Shown: piece by piece, positions 46,001 through 58,106 of the stretch
Layout of the letters: each line of letters opens with the position of its first letter
Numbering within the stretch: the first letter of the stretch is position 1
NCBI GenBank assembly: GCA_011032825.1
Contig: JAADJZ010000034.1
Span: 1-64,000 of the forward strand
Length of the DNA stretch: 64,000 nucleotides
Origin: Massariosphaeria phaeospora
Taxonomy: Eukaryota > Ascomycota > Dothideomycetes > Pleosporales
Direction of reading: 5' to 3'
Program-made: the position numbers and the translations under genes
The notes under the pieces: model-generated
Seen by the model: the letters and a program-made list of their open reading frames with translations, nothing else
What the model was told of the DNA's origin: nothing
The model's database searches: none

Positions 46001-48410
46001 GCTTATAAATTAACTTTAAAAAGTAAAATAAATTACGAAACTTAACGTACGAAACGGATACTATCGCATTAAAATTGCAAAAGAGCACAAATAGTTAACA
46101 GCTTTCAAAACTTAATATAAACTCTATAAGTACTAAGTTATGCTATTTAAATTAACTAATGCCTTAGCTACGTTTTAGGCTTTAATTAATAAAGTACTAT
46201 ACAAATACTTAGACATTTTTGTTACAGCGTACTTAGACAACGTATTAATATACTTAAAAAAAACGCTTAAGAAACATTAAAAACATGTTAAAAAAGTGCT
46301 ACAGAAAATAAAATAGTACTAGCTACTACTTTATCTAAAGAAGTGTAAATTTTACGTTACAAAAACTAGCTATCTTAGATTTATTATTTTAAAAAAAAGT
46401 GTGTTTATAGACTTAAAGAAGATTTAGACTATACAAAAATAGCTAACTCTTAAAATAGTAAAAAACGTGTAGTTCTTTCTATAATTTGCTAACTTTTAAT
46501 AAAAGTTTATTAAAAACTACTTTAAAACTACGACACTACTCTTAGAAGTTACTAAAAAAAATAAAAAGTTTAAATAAACAAAAACACAAGAACAGGCGTT
46601 TTAAGAACTTAAAAAGAAGTTTACTACAGCACTAATGCTGCAAATGCACAATCTAAAAAAGAAAACTTAAGTAAAAACTAACGCTTTAGACTACGCATTA
46701 AAAGCAATACTTTTACAACAATGCAACAACAAGAAATAAAAACTAGTATTTTACTATTCTAAAAAATTCTTAAGAGTAAAACTTAACTACGACGTTTACA
46801 ATAAAAAGCTATTAGCAATAATAAACGCTTTTAAACAATAGAAAGCATAGCTAAAAAAAGCAAAGCATTAAGTACAAGTGTACTTAGATTATTAGAACTT
46901 TACTAGCTTTACTACAACTAAAAAATTAAACTAACGACAAGTTAAATAGGCTGAATTTATAGTAGATTACAATATCAAAATTTACTATTGCAAAGAAACT
47001 AACAACAAAGCCGCAAATGCGCTTAGTTAAAAATTAGATTTTATAGAAACTAACAAACTAGTTACATACAACTTAGTATTACAACGAAACTTAAACAAAA
47101 CTCTCAAATACAACTAACTGCGATTTGCTAAAATAGCTAAAGTTACAAGCATTAAAAAAAGAATGCACTAAAAATAGAGTAAAAACAACTAGCAAAAATA
47201 AATAGTTACAAACGACACTTAAGCTATATAGCTTATTTTGAAATTACATGCGTTACAAGCATATAAACACTTAAAAATTAACAAAATAGTTTAACAAATT
47301 TTAAACAAGTACTTAATGCTCTACGTACAAAACAAAGTTTAAAAAGTAGTAAGCAACTGTTTAGATTGTTTAAAAAATAAACTTAAAAAACACAAGCTTT
47401 ATAGATTACTTTAACTGCTAAAACTACTCGCACGCTTATAAATTAGCGTTACAATGAACTTTATAGTAAAGCTTTTAAAATTGTTAAAACCTAAATTAGC
47501 ACAGCTATGCAACTCAATTTTAGTAATTGTAAATTAATTAACTAAAGAATTACATTTTGTACTAACAGAAAAGTTAATTACAGTAGAAGAAATAGCTTAC
47601 GAGGTTACAAAAGCACTCGTCGCTAATTACAAATTGCTAAAACAATTTATTACTAATAAAAACAAACTGTTTATATTAAAGTTTTGAGATACGTTTCTAG
47701 CTTAGTTAGAGGTTGCAAAAAAGCTATTAACTAGCTTTTACTCGCAAATAAACAGCTAGACAGAACAAACAAACTAAACGCTAGAATAGTACCTACGAAT
47801 GTACACTAACAAGCTGCAAAACAACTAGGTTAAACTTCTACTAACAGCACAATTAGCTTACAATAGTACGAAGTTTACAACTACAAAACACTTACTATAC
47901 TACGCAAACTATAGATACAAGCTAGTAGCTTATTAAAACTTAAAAAATATTAAAAGCGTTTTGCTAGCAGCGAATAACAAGGCTTTTAGAATACAAAAAT
48001 TACACAACAAATTAAGCTAACAAATTGCTTAAAAGAACTTTACAACAGCTAAGTTAGCAAACAAGAAAAAGCTTAAAAAACCAACTTTTAAAAAGAGAAA
48101 TAGAGTTTTTCTCTTACAAAAAAACTTAAAAACTAAACAACTATGCAACAAGTTAAACAACTTCTAAATAAAACTATTTAAAATTTTAAAAGTTAAAGAA
48201 CTTGTATTATTTAAACTACAGCTACTTGCAAGCATGCGCATATATCTAGTTTTTTACAAATTACTTTTTAAACTAGCACTTCTAGATGCTAAAGTAGCAA
48301 CTAATATTAAACTTAAAAACAAAAAGTACAAAGTTGAAAAAGTTAAAGACCTATAAAAGTTTAGACGTTAGTAGAAATACTTAGTTAAATAGCAAAAATA
48401 GCTAGAGAGC
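43100..48410 (+). pseudogene. gag-pol of gypsy copy 3, inactivated
   Basis: Homologous to the fused frame of copy 2 from gag to chromodomain, with the same RT box change (YLDN) and many in-frame TAG/TAA codons. A 64-codon open stretch at 44673-44867 (from the Met in MSNTLVLQ) is an in-frame surviving part of the Gag-to-protease segment, corresponding to 23465-23650 in copy 2. It is not an independent gene. Confidence 0.85.
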
Positions 48411-48459
48411 TAGAATATATAAAAACTAATACAAAATTTTACAAACTGCAAAGAACTAG

Positions 48460-49056
48460 TACAGGCATATTACTAGCAAAATTTAAAAGCAAAGAATCCA
48501 AGTTCTCTAAAAAAGCAAAAAAGTTAAAAAAAAAAAAAGCGAGCAGAGAAGAGTTAGTCTGTAACTAGTTTAAGTTAGTTAAAAGCAATTCAAGTAGCAG
48601 TAGTATAGAACTATCGGTAGAAACTATACTTTTAGAATCGAAAAAAGCGCTTAACTGCGCTTTTTCAAGACGTTTTATCTTTTCAATCGTTGCTAGCTTA
48701 CGAGCAAACAACTTTTTCTCTTTACTAATAGCTGCGTTAACTTAAGCCCAAAGCTCTAAGACACGCTAACGAATTTTAAGCTTTTAAAACTCTACCGCAA
48801 AAAGCTTTTAACGCAGAAACTACTGTTTTTTAGCAACAGCAGTAAACTTTTCTTTAAAAAGAAAAAAACTACACACTAAGCTAAAAGAAATACAGTCTAA
48901 ACAAGTTTCTTTAGGCGAAAGAAAATACTTTAGACTTTTTAACAAACAGCAACGGTAGAGCTTCGCTACAAAGTAATTTATCGCACGAATACGCGCAAAA
49001 CAAGCGTGCTTACGAATAGTTAACTTTGCAAAAAAAAATACAAAAACCTTAAGCAT
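48460..49056 (-). pseudogene. Diverged antisense ORF, Zn2Cys6-like pattern (copy 3)
   Basis: The open frame 49056-48820 (78 codons) has FARIRA, then (C/Y)-x2-C-x6-(C/Y)-x7-C-x2-C-x6-C over residues 34-62, where positions 1 and 3 are Tyr, most simply former Cys. The residue sequence around the cysteines differs strongly from copies 1, 2 and 4, yet the spacing, the upstream ARIR and the downstream KIKRLEKAQ coiled-coil-like part are alike. This looks like a homologous but diverged antisense protein, or the product of recombination with a related family. Confidence 0.6.
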
Positions 49057-49222
49057 AGTTAGACTCTAAGACTTAAAAAAATACAAAAAAAAGTTACGAC
49101 ACAATAGAGATTAGAGTTAACTTACTTTTATACAAAAAAGCACTTTTGATGCAAAGCGCAAAAAAAACTAGCACAGCATAGCAAAACAGCTATTAAAACA
49201 ATATTCTTAAAAAAAAGAATAA

Positions 49223-49727
49223 TGTTACAAATAGAAACGATACTAGGTATTGTAAACTAAGCAACAACGTAAAAAAGTTGTTAAAGCTTGCAAGTTTGCA
49301 AAACAGAAGTATAGCAACGCGCAAAGTAAGATTAAATTAGCAAAAGTTACGTAATGCGCTACGAGTGCTACAAGACCTTAGCACGTAGCACACTAAGCAA
49401 TAGTTGCTACGAGCGCTACAAGTGCTACGGCGTAGCAAAACGTAGCAAGCAAAGCAAAATGCTTTTAGCAAAAAATTAAAGAACTATATAGATTAGCAGA
49501 ATTTCTTTAGTAGTTTAGATTTTTTGTAGTTAACTTTTCTAAGTACATTTTATACATAGATTAGATCTATAGGCAACAAATTGTTACTTTGTTATTCTAT
49601 TTTAAAATAGAATTGAGATTGTTTTCTTTACGTTGTTATTAAGCTTTTCGAACACAAAACAATTTCTTAAGCGAAATCTCTAAGTTCGATCGTAGTAACT
49701 TTCGATAAAAGAACACTTCTAATAACA
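49223..49727 (+). repeat. 3' LTR of gypsy copy 3 (variant)
   Basis: 505 bp, same variant block as the 5' LTR (GCTACGAG motifs about 49350-49450). It is followed by the AAATG duplication. Confidence 0.93.
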
Positions 49728-50156
49728 AAATGCTCTAGATAACTATTACCTACTCTCAATTGCCTAGCTAGATTAGATTAAGTTGAGTACGTTTTTAAAA
49801 GCTTGTAACAATTTTCATAAACTCAATTTCGCTTATTTAGAAGCTAGTTTTATTAAAGTTGTGCACGTTATTCTCTTAGATGCTGTACTTAGCTTTGGTA
49901 TCTCTAACAAGCTTAAACTACGCGCTAATTACTTTAGAATCTTTCTATTGTATTCTCTGCTAATTCTTTGCTTAATTAAAAGCTATTTTAAGCTCTTTTA
50001 AACGCGTTACAAATTTTGTAGCTTATTTCTTGCTTACTAGCTCTTTACTCTGCGCAGCTACTAGTTTATTTCTTATATTTCTTACCTCAAACAGCCGAAG
50101 TGCAAATTCTCGCGAATTAAAGTTAAGAATATATTAAACAATTGTTTGCTCTTTAG

Positions 50157-50658
50157 TGTTATCAAGAGTGTTCTTTTACCGAAGGTAATCTCGATTGGAC
50201 TCGAAGATTCCGCTTAAAAAATTGTTCTATGTTTGAAAAGCTTAGTAACAACAAAAAAAACAATTTTAATTTTATTTTAGATAGAATAACAAAGTAACAA
50301 TCTGTTGCCTATAGATCTAATCTATGTATAAAATATACTTAAAAGAGTTAACTACAAAGAATTTAAACTATAAAGAAAATTTTACTAATTTATATAGTTC
50401 TTTAATTCTTTGCTAAAAGCGTTCTGCTTAGTTCGCTTAGTGTGCTTAGTTGCTAAGCGCTTTAAGCTAGCTAAGCGTTCGCTACTTAGTGTACTTAGTT
50501 CGCTAAAGCTCTAATCGCACTAATTACTATTACGTAATTGCTAACTTAATTCTGCTTTGCGCATTGCTATACTTTTGTTTTGCAAACTTGCAAGCTCTAA
50601 CAACTTTTCTGCGTCGTTGCTTAGTTTACAATACCTAGTATCGTTTCTATTTGTAACA
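50157..50658 (-). repeat. 3' LTR of gypsy copy 4
   Basis: 502 bp, TGTTATCAAGAG...TTTGTAACA. Compared with the other LTR of this copy, nearly all of several dozen differences are transitions. The largest group is TC/TT or CC/CT and the complement. Confidence 0.93.
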
Positions 50659-50814
50659 TTATCTTTTTCTTTAAGAATATTATCTTAATAGCTGTTTTGC
50701 TATGCTGTGCTAGTTTTTTCTATGCTTTGCATCAAAAGTACTGTTTTGTATAAAAGTAAGTTAACTCTAATTCTTGTCGTGTCGTAGCTTTTTTTTGTAT
50801 TCTTTTAAGTTTTT

Positions 50815-51480
50815 GAGTTTAACTATACTCAAGTTTTCGCTTTCTGTAGATTCGTATTTTAAGTTAACTTGCTATTGTTACAATTAAGTTGCCTGTATTT
50901 GTAAAACTAGTTTAAAAATGCTCGCTTTTTGCAGCCGTTGTTCTAAGAAAAATCTAAAGTGCCTAGTTAATCTCTCGTTAAATAAGTATGCTAAATGTCT
51001 TTAGTCTAGCGCGCCTTGTAGTTTTGCTTTAACAAAAAGAAAGTAAGCAGCTTTTTAACAAAAGCGTTGCAACTTGCAACATTAGCTTTTGCTAGCTAAG
51101 CAACAAGTGCTATTTGCACGAATTTAAGCTGCTTAGCTAGTGTTAGCTGCAAAATCTCGTGCTGCTACTCTTCAAGTAGAGCTTTCTATTGCTAAAATAA
51201 AAAAAAATTAGCGTTTTGCTAATAAGTAGGTTGCTATTAAAAAGCTAGAGAAATTAGAAGCAGCGCAGTTTAACGCTGTTGTTAATTCTAAGAGTACAAC
51301 TTCTACCAATAGTTCTGTACCGCTGCTATTTGAAACGCTTTCGACTAACTTAAGCTAGTTACAAACTAACTTTTCTCTACTCGCTTTTTTTTTTTTTAAC
51401 TTTTTTACTTTTTTAGAGAACTTAGATCTTTTGCTTTTAAATTTTGCTAGTAATATGTCCGCACTAGTTCCTTGCAGTTT
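50815..51480 (+). pseudogene. Antisense ORF remnant with Zn2Cys6-like motif (copy 4)
   Basis: Same position and pattern as in copy 1: FCSRCSKKNLKCL, then KYAKC and SSAPCSF, with the fourth Cys changed to Tyr. A charged segment (AIKKLEKLEAAQ) follows in another register. Stops are present. Confidence 0.55.
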
Positions 51481-51539
51481 GTAAAATTCTGTATTAGTTT
51501 CTATGTATTCTAGCTTTTTAGCTATTCTTGCTATTTAAC

Positions 51540-54500
51540 TAAGTATTTCTACTAACGTTTAAACTTTTGTAAGTTTTTAACTTCTTCAACTTTGTACTCT
51601 TTATCTTTAAGCTTAATATTAGTTGCTACTTTAGCGTTTAGTAGTGCTAGTTTAAAAAGTAATTTGTAAAAAACTAGATGTATGCGCATGCTTGTAAGTA
51701 GCTGTAGTTTAAATAATACAAGTCCTTTAACCTTTAGGATTTTAAATAGTTTTATTTGAAAGTTGTTTAATTTGTTGCATAGCTTTTTAGTTTTTAGATT
51801 TTTTTGTAAAAGAAAAACTCTATTTCTCTCTTTAAGAGTTGGTTTTTTAAGCTTTTTTTTATTTGCTAACTTAGCTGTCGTAAGGTTTTTTTAAGCAATT
51901 CGTTTGCTTAATTCGTTGTGTAATTTTTGCATTTTAAAAGCCTTATTGTTCGCTGCTAGCAAAATGCTTTTAATATTCTTTAGATTTTAATAAGCTACTA
52001 GCTTATATCTATAATTTGCGTAGTGTAGCGAGTGTTTTGTAGTTGTAAACCTTGTACTGTTGTAAGCTAATTGTGCTGTTAGTAGAAGTTTAACCTAGTT
52101 GTTTTGCAACTTATTAGTGTACATTCGTAGGTACTATTTTAGCGTTTAGTTTGTTTGTTCTGTTTAGCTGTTTGTTTGCGAGTAAAAGCTAGTTGATAGC
52201 TTCTTTGCAACTTCTAACTAGGCTAAAAACGTATTTTAAAACTTTAATATAAACAGCTTGTTTCTATTTGTAATAAACTGTTCTAGCAATTTATAATTAG
52301 CAACGAGCGTTTTTGTAACTTCGTAAGCTATTTCTTTTGCTATAATTAATTCTTCTGTTAGTACAAAATGTAATTCTTTAGTTAATTAATCTACGATTAC
52401 CAAAATCGAGTTGCATAGCCGTGCTAATTTAAGTTTTAACAATTTTAAAAGCTTTACTATAAAGTTTATTGTAACGCTAATTTATAAGCGTGCGAGTAGT
52501 TTTAGCAGTTAAAGTAGTCCGTAAAGCTTATGTCTTTTAAATTTGTTCTTTAAACAATCTAAATAGTTGCTTATTGCTTTTTAAACTGTGTTTTGTACGT
52601 AGAGCATTAAGTACTTATTTAAAATTTGTTAAACTATTTTGTTAATTTCTAAGTGTTTGTATGCTTGTAAAGCATGTAGTTTCTAAATAAGCTATATAGC
52701 TTAAGTGTTATTCGTAACTATTTATCTTTGCTAGTTGTTTTTGCTTTATTTTTAATGCATTTTTTCTTTAATGCTAGTAATTTTAGCTATTTTAGCTAGT
52801 CGTAGTTAGTTATATTTAAGAGTTTCGTTTAAGTTCCGTTGTAATATTAAGTTATGCGTAACTAGTTTGTTAGTTTTTATAAAATTTAATTTTTAACTAA
52901 GCGCGTTTGCAGCTCTATTGTTAGTTTTTTTGCAATAGTAAATCTTAATGTCGTAGTTTGCTATAAATTCGGCCTATTTAACTTGTTGTCTATTTAATTT
53001 GTTAGTTGTAGTAAAGTTAGTAAAGTTTTAGTAATTTAAGTATACTTGTACTTAATGTCTTGCTTCTTTTAGCTGCGCTTTTTATTGTTTAAAGGCGTTT
53101 ATTATTGCTAATAGCTCTTTGTTGTAAACGTTGTAGTTGAGTTTTGCTCTTAAGAACTTTTTAAAATAGTAAAACACTAGTTTTTATTTCCTGTCGTTGC
53201 ATTGCTGTAAAAGTATTGCTCTTAATGCGTAGTCTAAAGCATTAGTTTTTACTTAAGTTTTTCTTTTTAAGTTGTGCATCTATAGCATTAGTGCTGTAGT
53301 AAACTTTTTTTTAAGTTCTTAAAACGCTTGTTTCTATGCTTTTGTCTATTTAAACTTTTTATTTTTTTTAGTAACTTCTAAGAGTAGTGTCGTAGTTTTA
53401 AAGTAATCTTTAATAAACTTGCAATAAAAGTTAGCAAATTTTAAAAAAAACTGCACATCTTTTACTGTCTTAGAAGTTAGCTATTTTTGTATAGTTTAAA
53501 TTTTTTTTAAGTTTATAAACATACTTTTTCTTAAAATAATAAATCTTAGATAGCTAGTTTTTGTAACATAAAATTTACACTTTTTTAAGTAAAGTAGTAG
53601 CTAGTACTGCTTTATTTTTTGTAGCACTTTTTTAACATGTTTTTAATATTTTTTAAACGTTTTTTTAGAGTATATTAATACGTTGTTTAAGTACGCTGTA
53701 ACAAAAATGTTTAAGTATTTATATAGCGCTTTGTTAATTAAAGCTTAAAACGTAGCTAAGGCATTAGTTAAGTTAAATAGCATAACCTAGTACTTATAGA
53801 GTTTATATCTAGTTTTAAAAGCTGTTATTTATTTGTGCTCTTTTACAATTTTTATGCAATAGTATTCGTTTCGTACGTTAAGTTTTGTAATTTATTTTAC
53901 TTTTTAAAGTTAATTTATAAGCTTTTAAATAAGTAGTAGTAAGTATTTATTTTTTTGTGTAACGTTGTTAAAATGTCAAAAGTCTACGCACAGTTTTAAT
54001 TCTTTGTTTTTCTTAAGTACAAACAATATTAGCGAAGCTATTAAGCTTTTGCTTAGTTGTATGTATTCTTGCTAGATATTTCTTTAGATGTATTTTTTTA
54101 ATTTTTTTTGCTAGTTGTAAGTTAGAGAATATATTAGTCTTAATTGCAGTTTTGTTTCTTTCTTAAGAATAATTTTGTAATTTTATTTTTAGTAGTTTGC
54201 TAAGTCGTGCTTTTTGTTTTTTTTAAAAAGACTTTTAAACTTTGCTTAGTATTTAGTAGAGAAGTTTTTAAACTCTTTTTTTTGTTTTTTAGAGAAGTTA
54301 GATTGTAGTTTGCTTACTTTTAAAAGCGCAACTCGTTGTATCTATATAACGTCTATCTGCTAAAAGTTTTTTCTACAGATTCTTGCGATTTTGTAGAGTA
54401 AAATTAAACTAATTCTTTTAGTTTTAAGTAAGCTCTAAATTGTTAATTTGTTTTGTTGTACTACAGCGACTTTTTTTTTAAACTTTTAGCTGCGTATTGT

Positions 54501-56780
54501 TTCGTTTTCTTAATTAATGTTAAAATTGTGTTTTTGTAGCTAGTTGTACTTAATATACATGTTAAAACTTTTAAAGTTTATAATATTAATACACTGTTAG
54601 TGCTTAATGCTCGCAACTTCTAGTTTAACTTCTTAAGTTTTTAAGTTAATTAAACTGTTTTTATATTTAAGTAGTTCTCTGTTAGCTAACACTGTTTGTA
54701 TTAGTTAATTCTTAACTTAGTAAAGTATCTTGTTTTTTTTTACTTATTTTAAAGAGACTAATGTTTAGGCAGCTTTGCTATTAAGTAGTACAATAAGCTT
54801 TTAGCTTGCAACTTTTGCTTTTACTTTTATGTAATTTTATTTTAGTTGCGTTTTTTGTACGCTTTGTATAGTTGTGCTAAGAGTATTTATACTATTCTAA
54901 CTGTAAGTTTAGTAGTTCGCTAGTTTTTTGCTAAAAAAGCTTTTAAAACTTGTTTTTTTAAGATGTTCTATTGTTCGTAGTATTTGCATTAGTTAATAAA
55001 ACATTTCTATAGCTGTAAGTGTTTGCTATAGTTTTAATTTTTAAAATTCTATTTAGTTGCGTATTTTTATAGCTAATAAATTGCGCATTTTTGAGTGCAA
55101 AAAAGCTAGCGTGCTGCTTAGCACGTATCGTAGTTTTCTATGCATAATTTATTGTTGCATTCTAAATAGTCTTTGTTTTTTAAACTTATAAGCTACTATT
55201 TTATAATATGCTTGCTAAACTAGTGTATTTAATATTTTTTGTCGTAGCACTACGCTTATGCGCAGCTTTTGCTGTAGTTTTTAAACTAATTATTGTAGTT
55301 GTGTACGTAACATTTTGTTACTATACATTCGCTATCTTTGAGTAAAACGTGTAATAGTAATTTTAGCTATTGTTGCGCAAAAATTCTATTGTTTGCGTAG
55401 TACATGTAGTTTTTCTCGTTGCACTAGTGCTAAAGCAAGTTTCCGTAATTATTCTAATTAGCGAACTTTATTTTTTTTTTTGTTAGTTTTTGTTGTGCTA
55501 TTGCTACTTTTGCAGCTTTTTATCTTTGTAGTTTTTTAATTTGTAGTTTTTTAAACTGTTAGTTGTAGTACTAAGCAATGTAAGTAGTTCTACCGCACAT
55601 CTAGCACTTGTAATTTTAAAGTTAATTTGTAATTTCTTTTGCTTGTAGATAAGTAAGTTTTGTTTTCTAGTCTAACAATTTCTTTGTTATTAAGTTTTTA
55701 ACTTTAACCTACTTGCTATTTAGTTTTTCGTAGATTTTTGAATATAGTGTAGCTACTTGTTGTAGCTAGACTATAGCAATAGTAGTAGCTTGCGCGCCTG
55801 CTACTTTTTATAGTATTTCTAAGCAGTTTTTGCAAAAGTATTTGTTTTTACTGCATTAAAAATATACTTTATTGTTGTAACGCTTTTAGCTTTTCTTTTT
55901 AAATAGCTTGTCTTTAGAGGTTTGTTTTGTTAAAATAGCGTTCTTTTTATTAAACTGCTTTTGTAGTAGTTTGTTGTTCTAAATTTGTTCAACGCTATTA
56001 ATATTTATTAAGTCGTAGTAATAGGTTTTTTTAATTGTAGCTACTAAGCGTATGTATAGTTTAACAGTAGTTTTGCGTTTCTACTATTGTTACTATAGTT
56101 AGTTGTTAATTTGTACTACAGTTGTAATTACTTTGTTAAGTTTTTTTAGTTTTTTGTTTTAACTAATTTTATTTTTTACGTGTTTTTTTAACTTTGCGTA
56201 GTAAAACTTGCATAGTTTGCGTTCTATTACGTTGTCTACTTTAGCCTAAATTTTTTTAAATTTAATTGTGTACTCGCTAGCTAAGCTTTTTTGTTTAAGT
56301 AGTTTAAGTTAGTTTATTGCTTGCTGCGTTTTGTCTACTTCGCTGTAAATTGTATAAAGTTTTTGTTTAAACAACTTTTAGTTTTTAAAAATGCGCTTCG
56401 TGTTTTGCTTTATTTTTTTTACGTTTTTTGCGTGCGTAACGTAATCTTTGGCGTATAGCTAAAACTATTCTGCTGCGTTGTCTTTTATGTGCATTCTAGC
56501 TGCTAAAATCTTGTTTTAATCTATGTAAAAGCTGTTGCTATAATAACAGCAGTAAAAGTTAACGTTAGTAAAAAAAAGTTTTAAGTTTCTCTTTTTACCG
56601 CTATACTTCTTTAAAAAAAGAGCTTTTGCTAACTTTTCTTTCTGCTTACTTTAGAGCTCTGTAACTGCTACTAGCAGTTTTTAAATTTATTTCGCTTGCT
56701 ACTGTATCTAGTTAGCTTGTTTTGCTATTACAGCTGCTAGGTTCGTTGTAGGTGTAGTAACGCTACTGCCTATTGTACGT
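51540..56780 (-). pseudogene. gag-pol of gypsy copy 4, inactivated
   Basis: Homologous over its length to copies 1-3 and read leftward: gag near 55500-56700, RT around 53700, RNase H about 52900-53250, integrase about 51960-52720, chromodomain about 51545-51620. The catalytic box is YLNN and stops are frequent. Confidence 0.85.
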
Positions 56781-56833
56781 AAGCTCGTAAAAGTTGCTAT
56801 GTTGTTTTAGTTTTAAACCTAAAGTAGTTAACG

Positions 56834-57335
56834 TGTTATTAAAAGTGTTCTCTTACTAAAAGTAATTTTGATTGAACTTAGAAATTCTGCCTAAGGAATT
56901 GTTCTATGTTCCAAAAGCTTAACGACAACAAAGAAAACAATCTCAATTTTATTCTAGATAGAATAACAAAGTAACAATCTATTGCCTATAGATTTAATCT
57001 ATGTATAAAATGTACTTAAAAGAGTTAACTACAAAGAATTTAAATTGTAAAAGAAATTCTACTAATCTATATAGTTCTATAATTCTTTGCTAAAAGCGTT
57101 CTACTTAGTTTGCTTAGTGTACTTAGTTGCTAAGCGCTTTAGGCTAGCTAAGCGTTCGCTACTTAGTATACTTAGTTCGCTAAAGCTCTAATCGCACTAA
57201 TTACTATTACGTAACTACTAATCTAATTCTGCTTTGCGCATTGCTGTACTTTCGTTTTGCAAACTTGCAAGCTCTAACAACTTTTCTACGTCGTTGCTTA
57301 GTCTACGATACCTAGTATCGTTTTTGTTCGTAACA
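56834..57335 (-). repeat. 5' LTR of gypsy copy 4
   Basis: 502 bp, TGTTATTAAAAG...GTTCGTAACA. It is followed by the TTTAG duplication and then by the resumed pogo sequence (TTGTAGTAAGCTT). Confidence 0.93.
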
Positions 57336-57624
57336 TTTAGTTGTAGTAAGCTTTTAGCAGCTGTTGCGTTTATATTAAAAAAATACAATTTTGTTGTATT
57401 AATTAGTTAACGTTGTATGTAGTACGTTGAATACTTTAGCAGCGCGTTAAAAGCTTTAAAATTTGTAATTATAATAGGTAGAAAGGGCAAGCTTAATTCG
57501 GCTTTCTTAGTTAAACGCTATTGTGTTTTGTTGTTGTAACATATTGCGTTAATAGAGTTGGTAGTGCTTTTGGCAAAAACTAACTAAAGTAATAGTCTAA
57601 CTAAAGTAATAATTTAATACGTTA

Positions 57625-58104
57625 CTTACTTTAATAGTTAATGCTTTTAAAAAGCTTTTAAAAGGCGCTAAGCAAATAGCGCATTCTTTAGTGTTAATGC
57701 GCAGCTAGGTAGCTAAGCTTTAAGTAGCTAACAAAGCTGCTACGCAACGTAAATCGCACAAAAAAAAGCGTGTACAAAGAGAAAAAATACTAATAGTTAA
57801 AAAAAGCTAAAAGTTAACAGCTCTAAAGATGTTTAGTGCGCGTAGTAATAGAAAAAAGGCAAAAAAAAAAGCGCGCGCTAATAAAAGCAACTAGCTTGCA
57901 AAGCGCTGTAGCAAGTGTAGCAAAGTAAAACACAACTTGCGCACGTGTAAGAATAACGCAAATGTAGCGCAAAAGTAGTATTTAATGCAATTATATGCTA
58001 TACTAGCCTAAAGAGCAATATAATAAGCTAATTCGTTGTAGTTTTAGTAGAGTTTTAGCGCAAGTAGCTTACTTGCCTATGTAGCTTACTCGCTCGTAGA
58101 GTAC
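57625..58104 (+). pseudogene. Fot1/pogo fragment, C-terminal end with TIR type IV
   Basis: A plus-strand frame has the Fot1 C-terminus: a basic ATQRKSHKKKRVQRE segment, then a zinc knuckle with Cys, Cys, His and Cys codons at 57907, 57916, 57931 and 57946 (C-x2-C-x4-H-x4-C). The right TIR ends at 58104 and reads inward ACGTACTCTACGAGCGAGTA, the same type as at 31558. TA follows. The N-terminal and catalytic parts are missing. Confidence 0.8.
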
Positions 58105-58106
58105 GT

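Larger units (their letters stand above)
42571..49727 (+). mobile_element. Ty3/gypsy chromovirus, copy 3 (family A, variant LTR)
   Basis: 7157 bp, with LTRs of about 504 bp and the target duplication AGATG (42566-42570) / AAATG (49728-49732), which differ by one transition. The domain order is as in copy 2: RT with YLDN near 46230, integrase about 47190-47930, chromodomain about 48320-48400. Two segments differ from the other three copies. One is a block in the LTR where CTACGAG-type motifs replace CTAAGC-type motifs. The other is a roughly 400-bp cassette at about 48640-49045 with a diverged antisense frame. It is inserted in the split pogo element. Confidence 0.95.
50157..57335 (-). mobile_element. 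Ty3/gypsy chromovirus, copy 4 (family A)
   Basis: 7179 bp, with 502-bp LTRs and a perfect TTTAG duplication (50152-50156, 57336-57340). It is oriented opposite to copy 3, only 430 bp away, in the same split pogo element. The RT box near 53691-53703 reads YLNN, so both catalytic Asp of the box are lost. Integrase is at about 51960-52720 and the chromodomain at about 51545-51620. Its LTRs belong to the CTAAGC type. Confidence 0.95.
40993..57622 (-). mobile_element. Fot1/pogo element split by one MITE and two gypsy copies
   Basis: The pieces 40993-41528, 41965-42570, 49728-50156 and 57336-57622 are collinear with pogo copies 1 and 2 on the minus strand. They are interrupted by a TA-flanked MITE (41529-41962), gypsy copy 3 (42571-49727) and gypsy copy 4 (50157-57335). 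Removing these restores continuity; for example GCGCA(A/G)ATG joins CTCTAGATAACTATTACC as in 15545-15570. The left end is ACGTAAAGCACTAGCG, with TA at 40991-40992. The right end reads inward ACGTATTAAATTATTAC with a doubled CTTTAGTTAG motif. The two ends do not match well, so the element may be recombinant or more decayed at one side. Confidence 0.8.

Noticed and set aside
49783..50001. 72-codon plus-strand frame
   Set aside because: It lies in a pogo segment whose transposase is on the other strand. It is a shadow.
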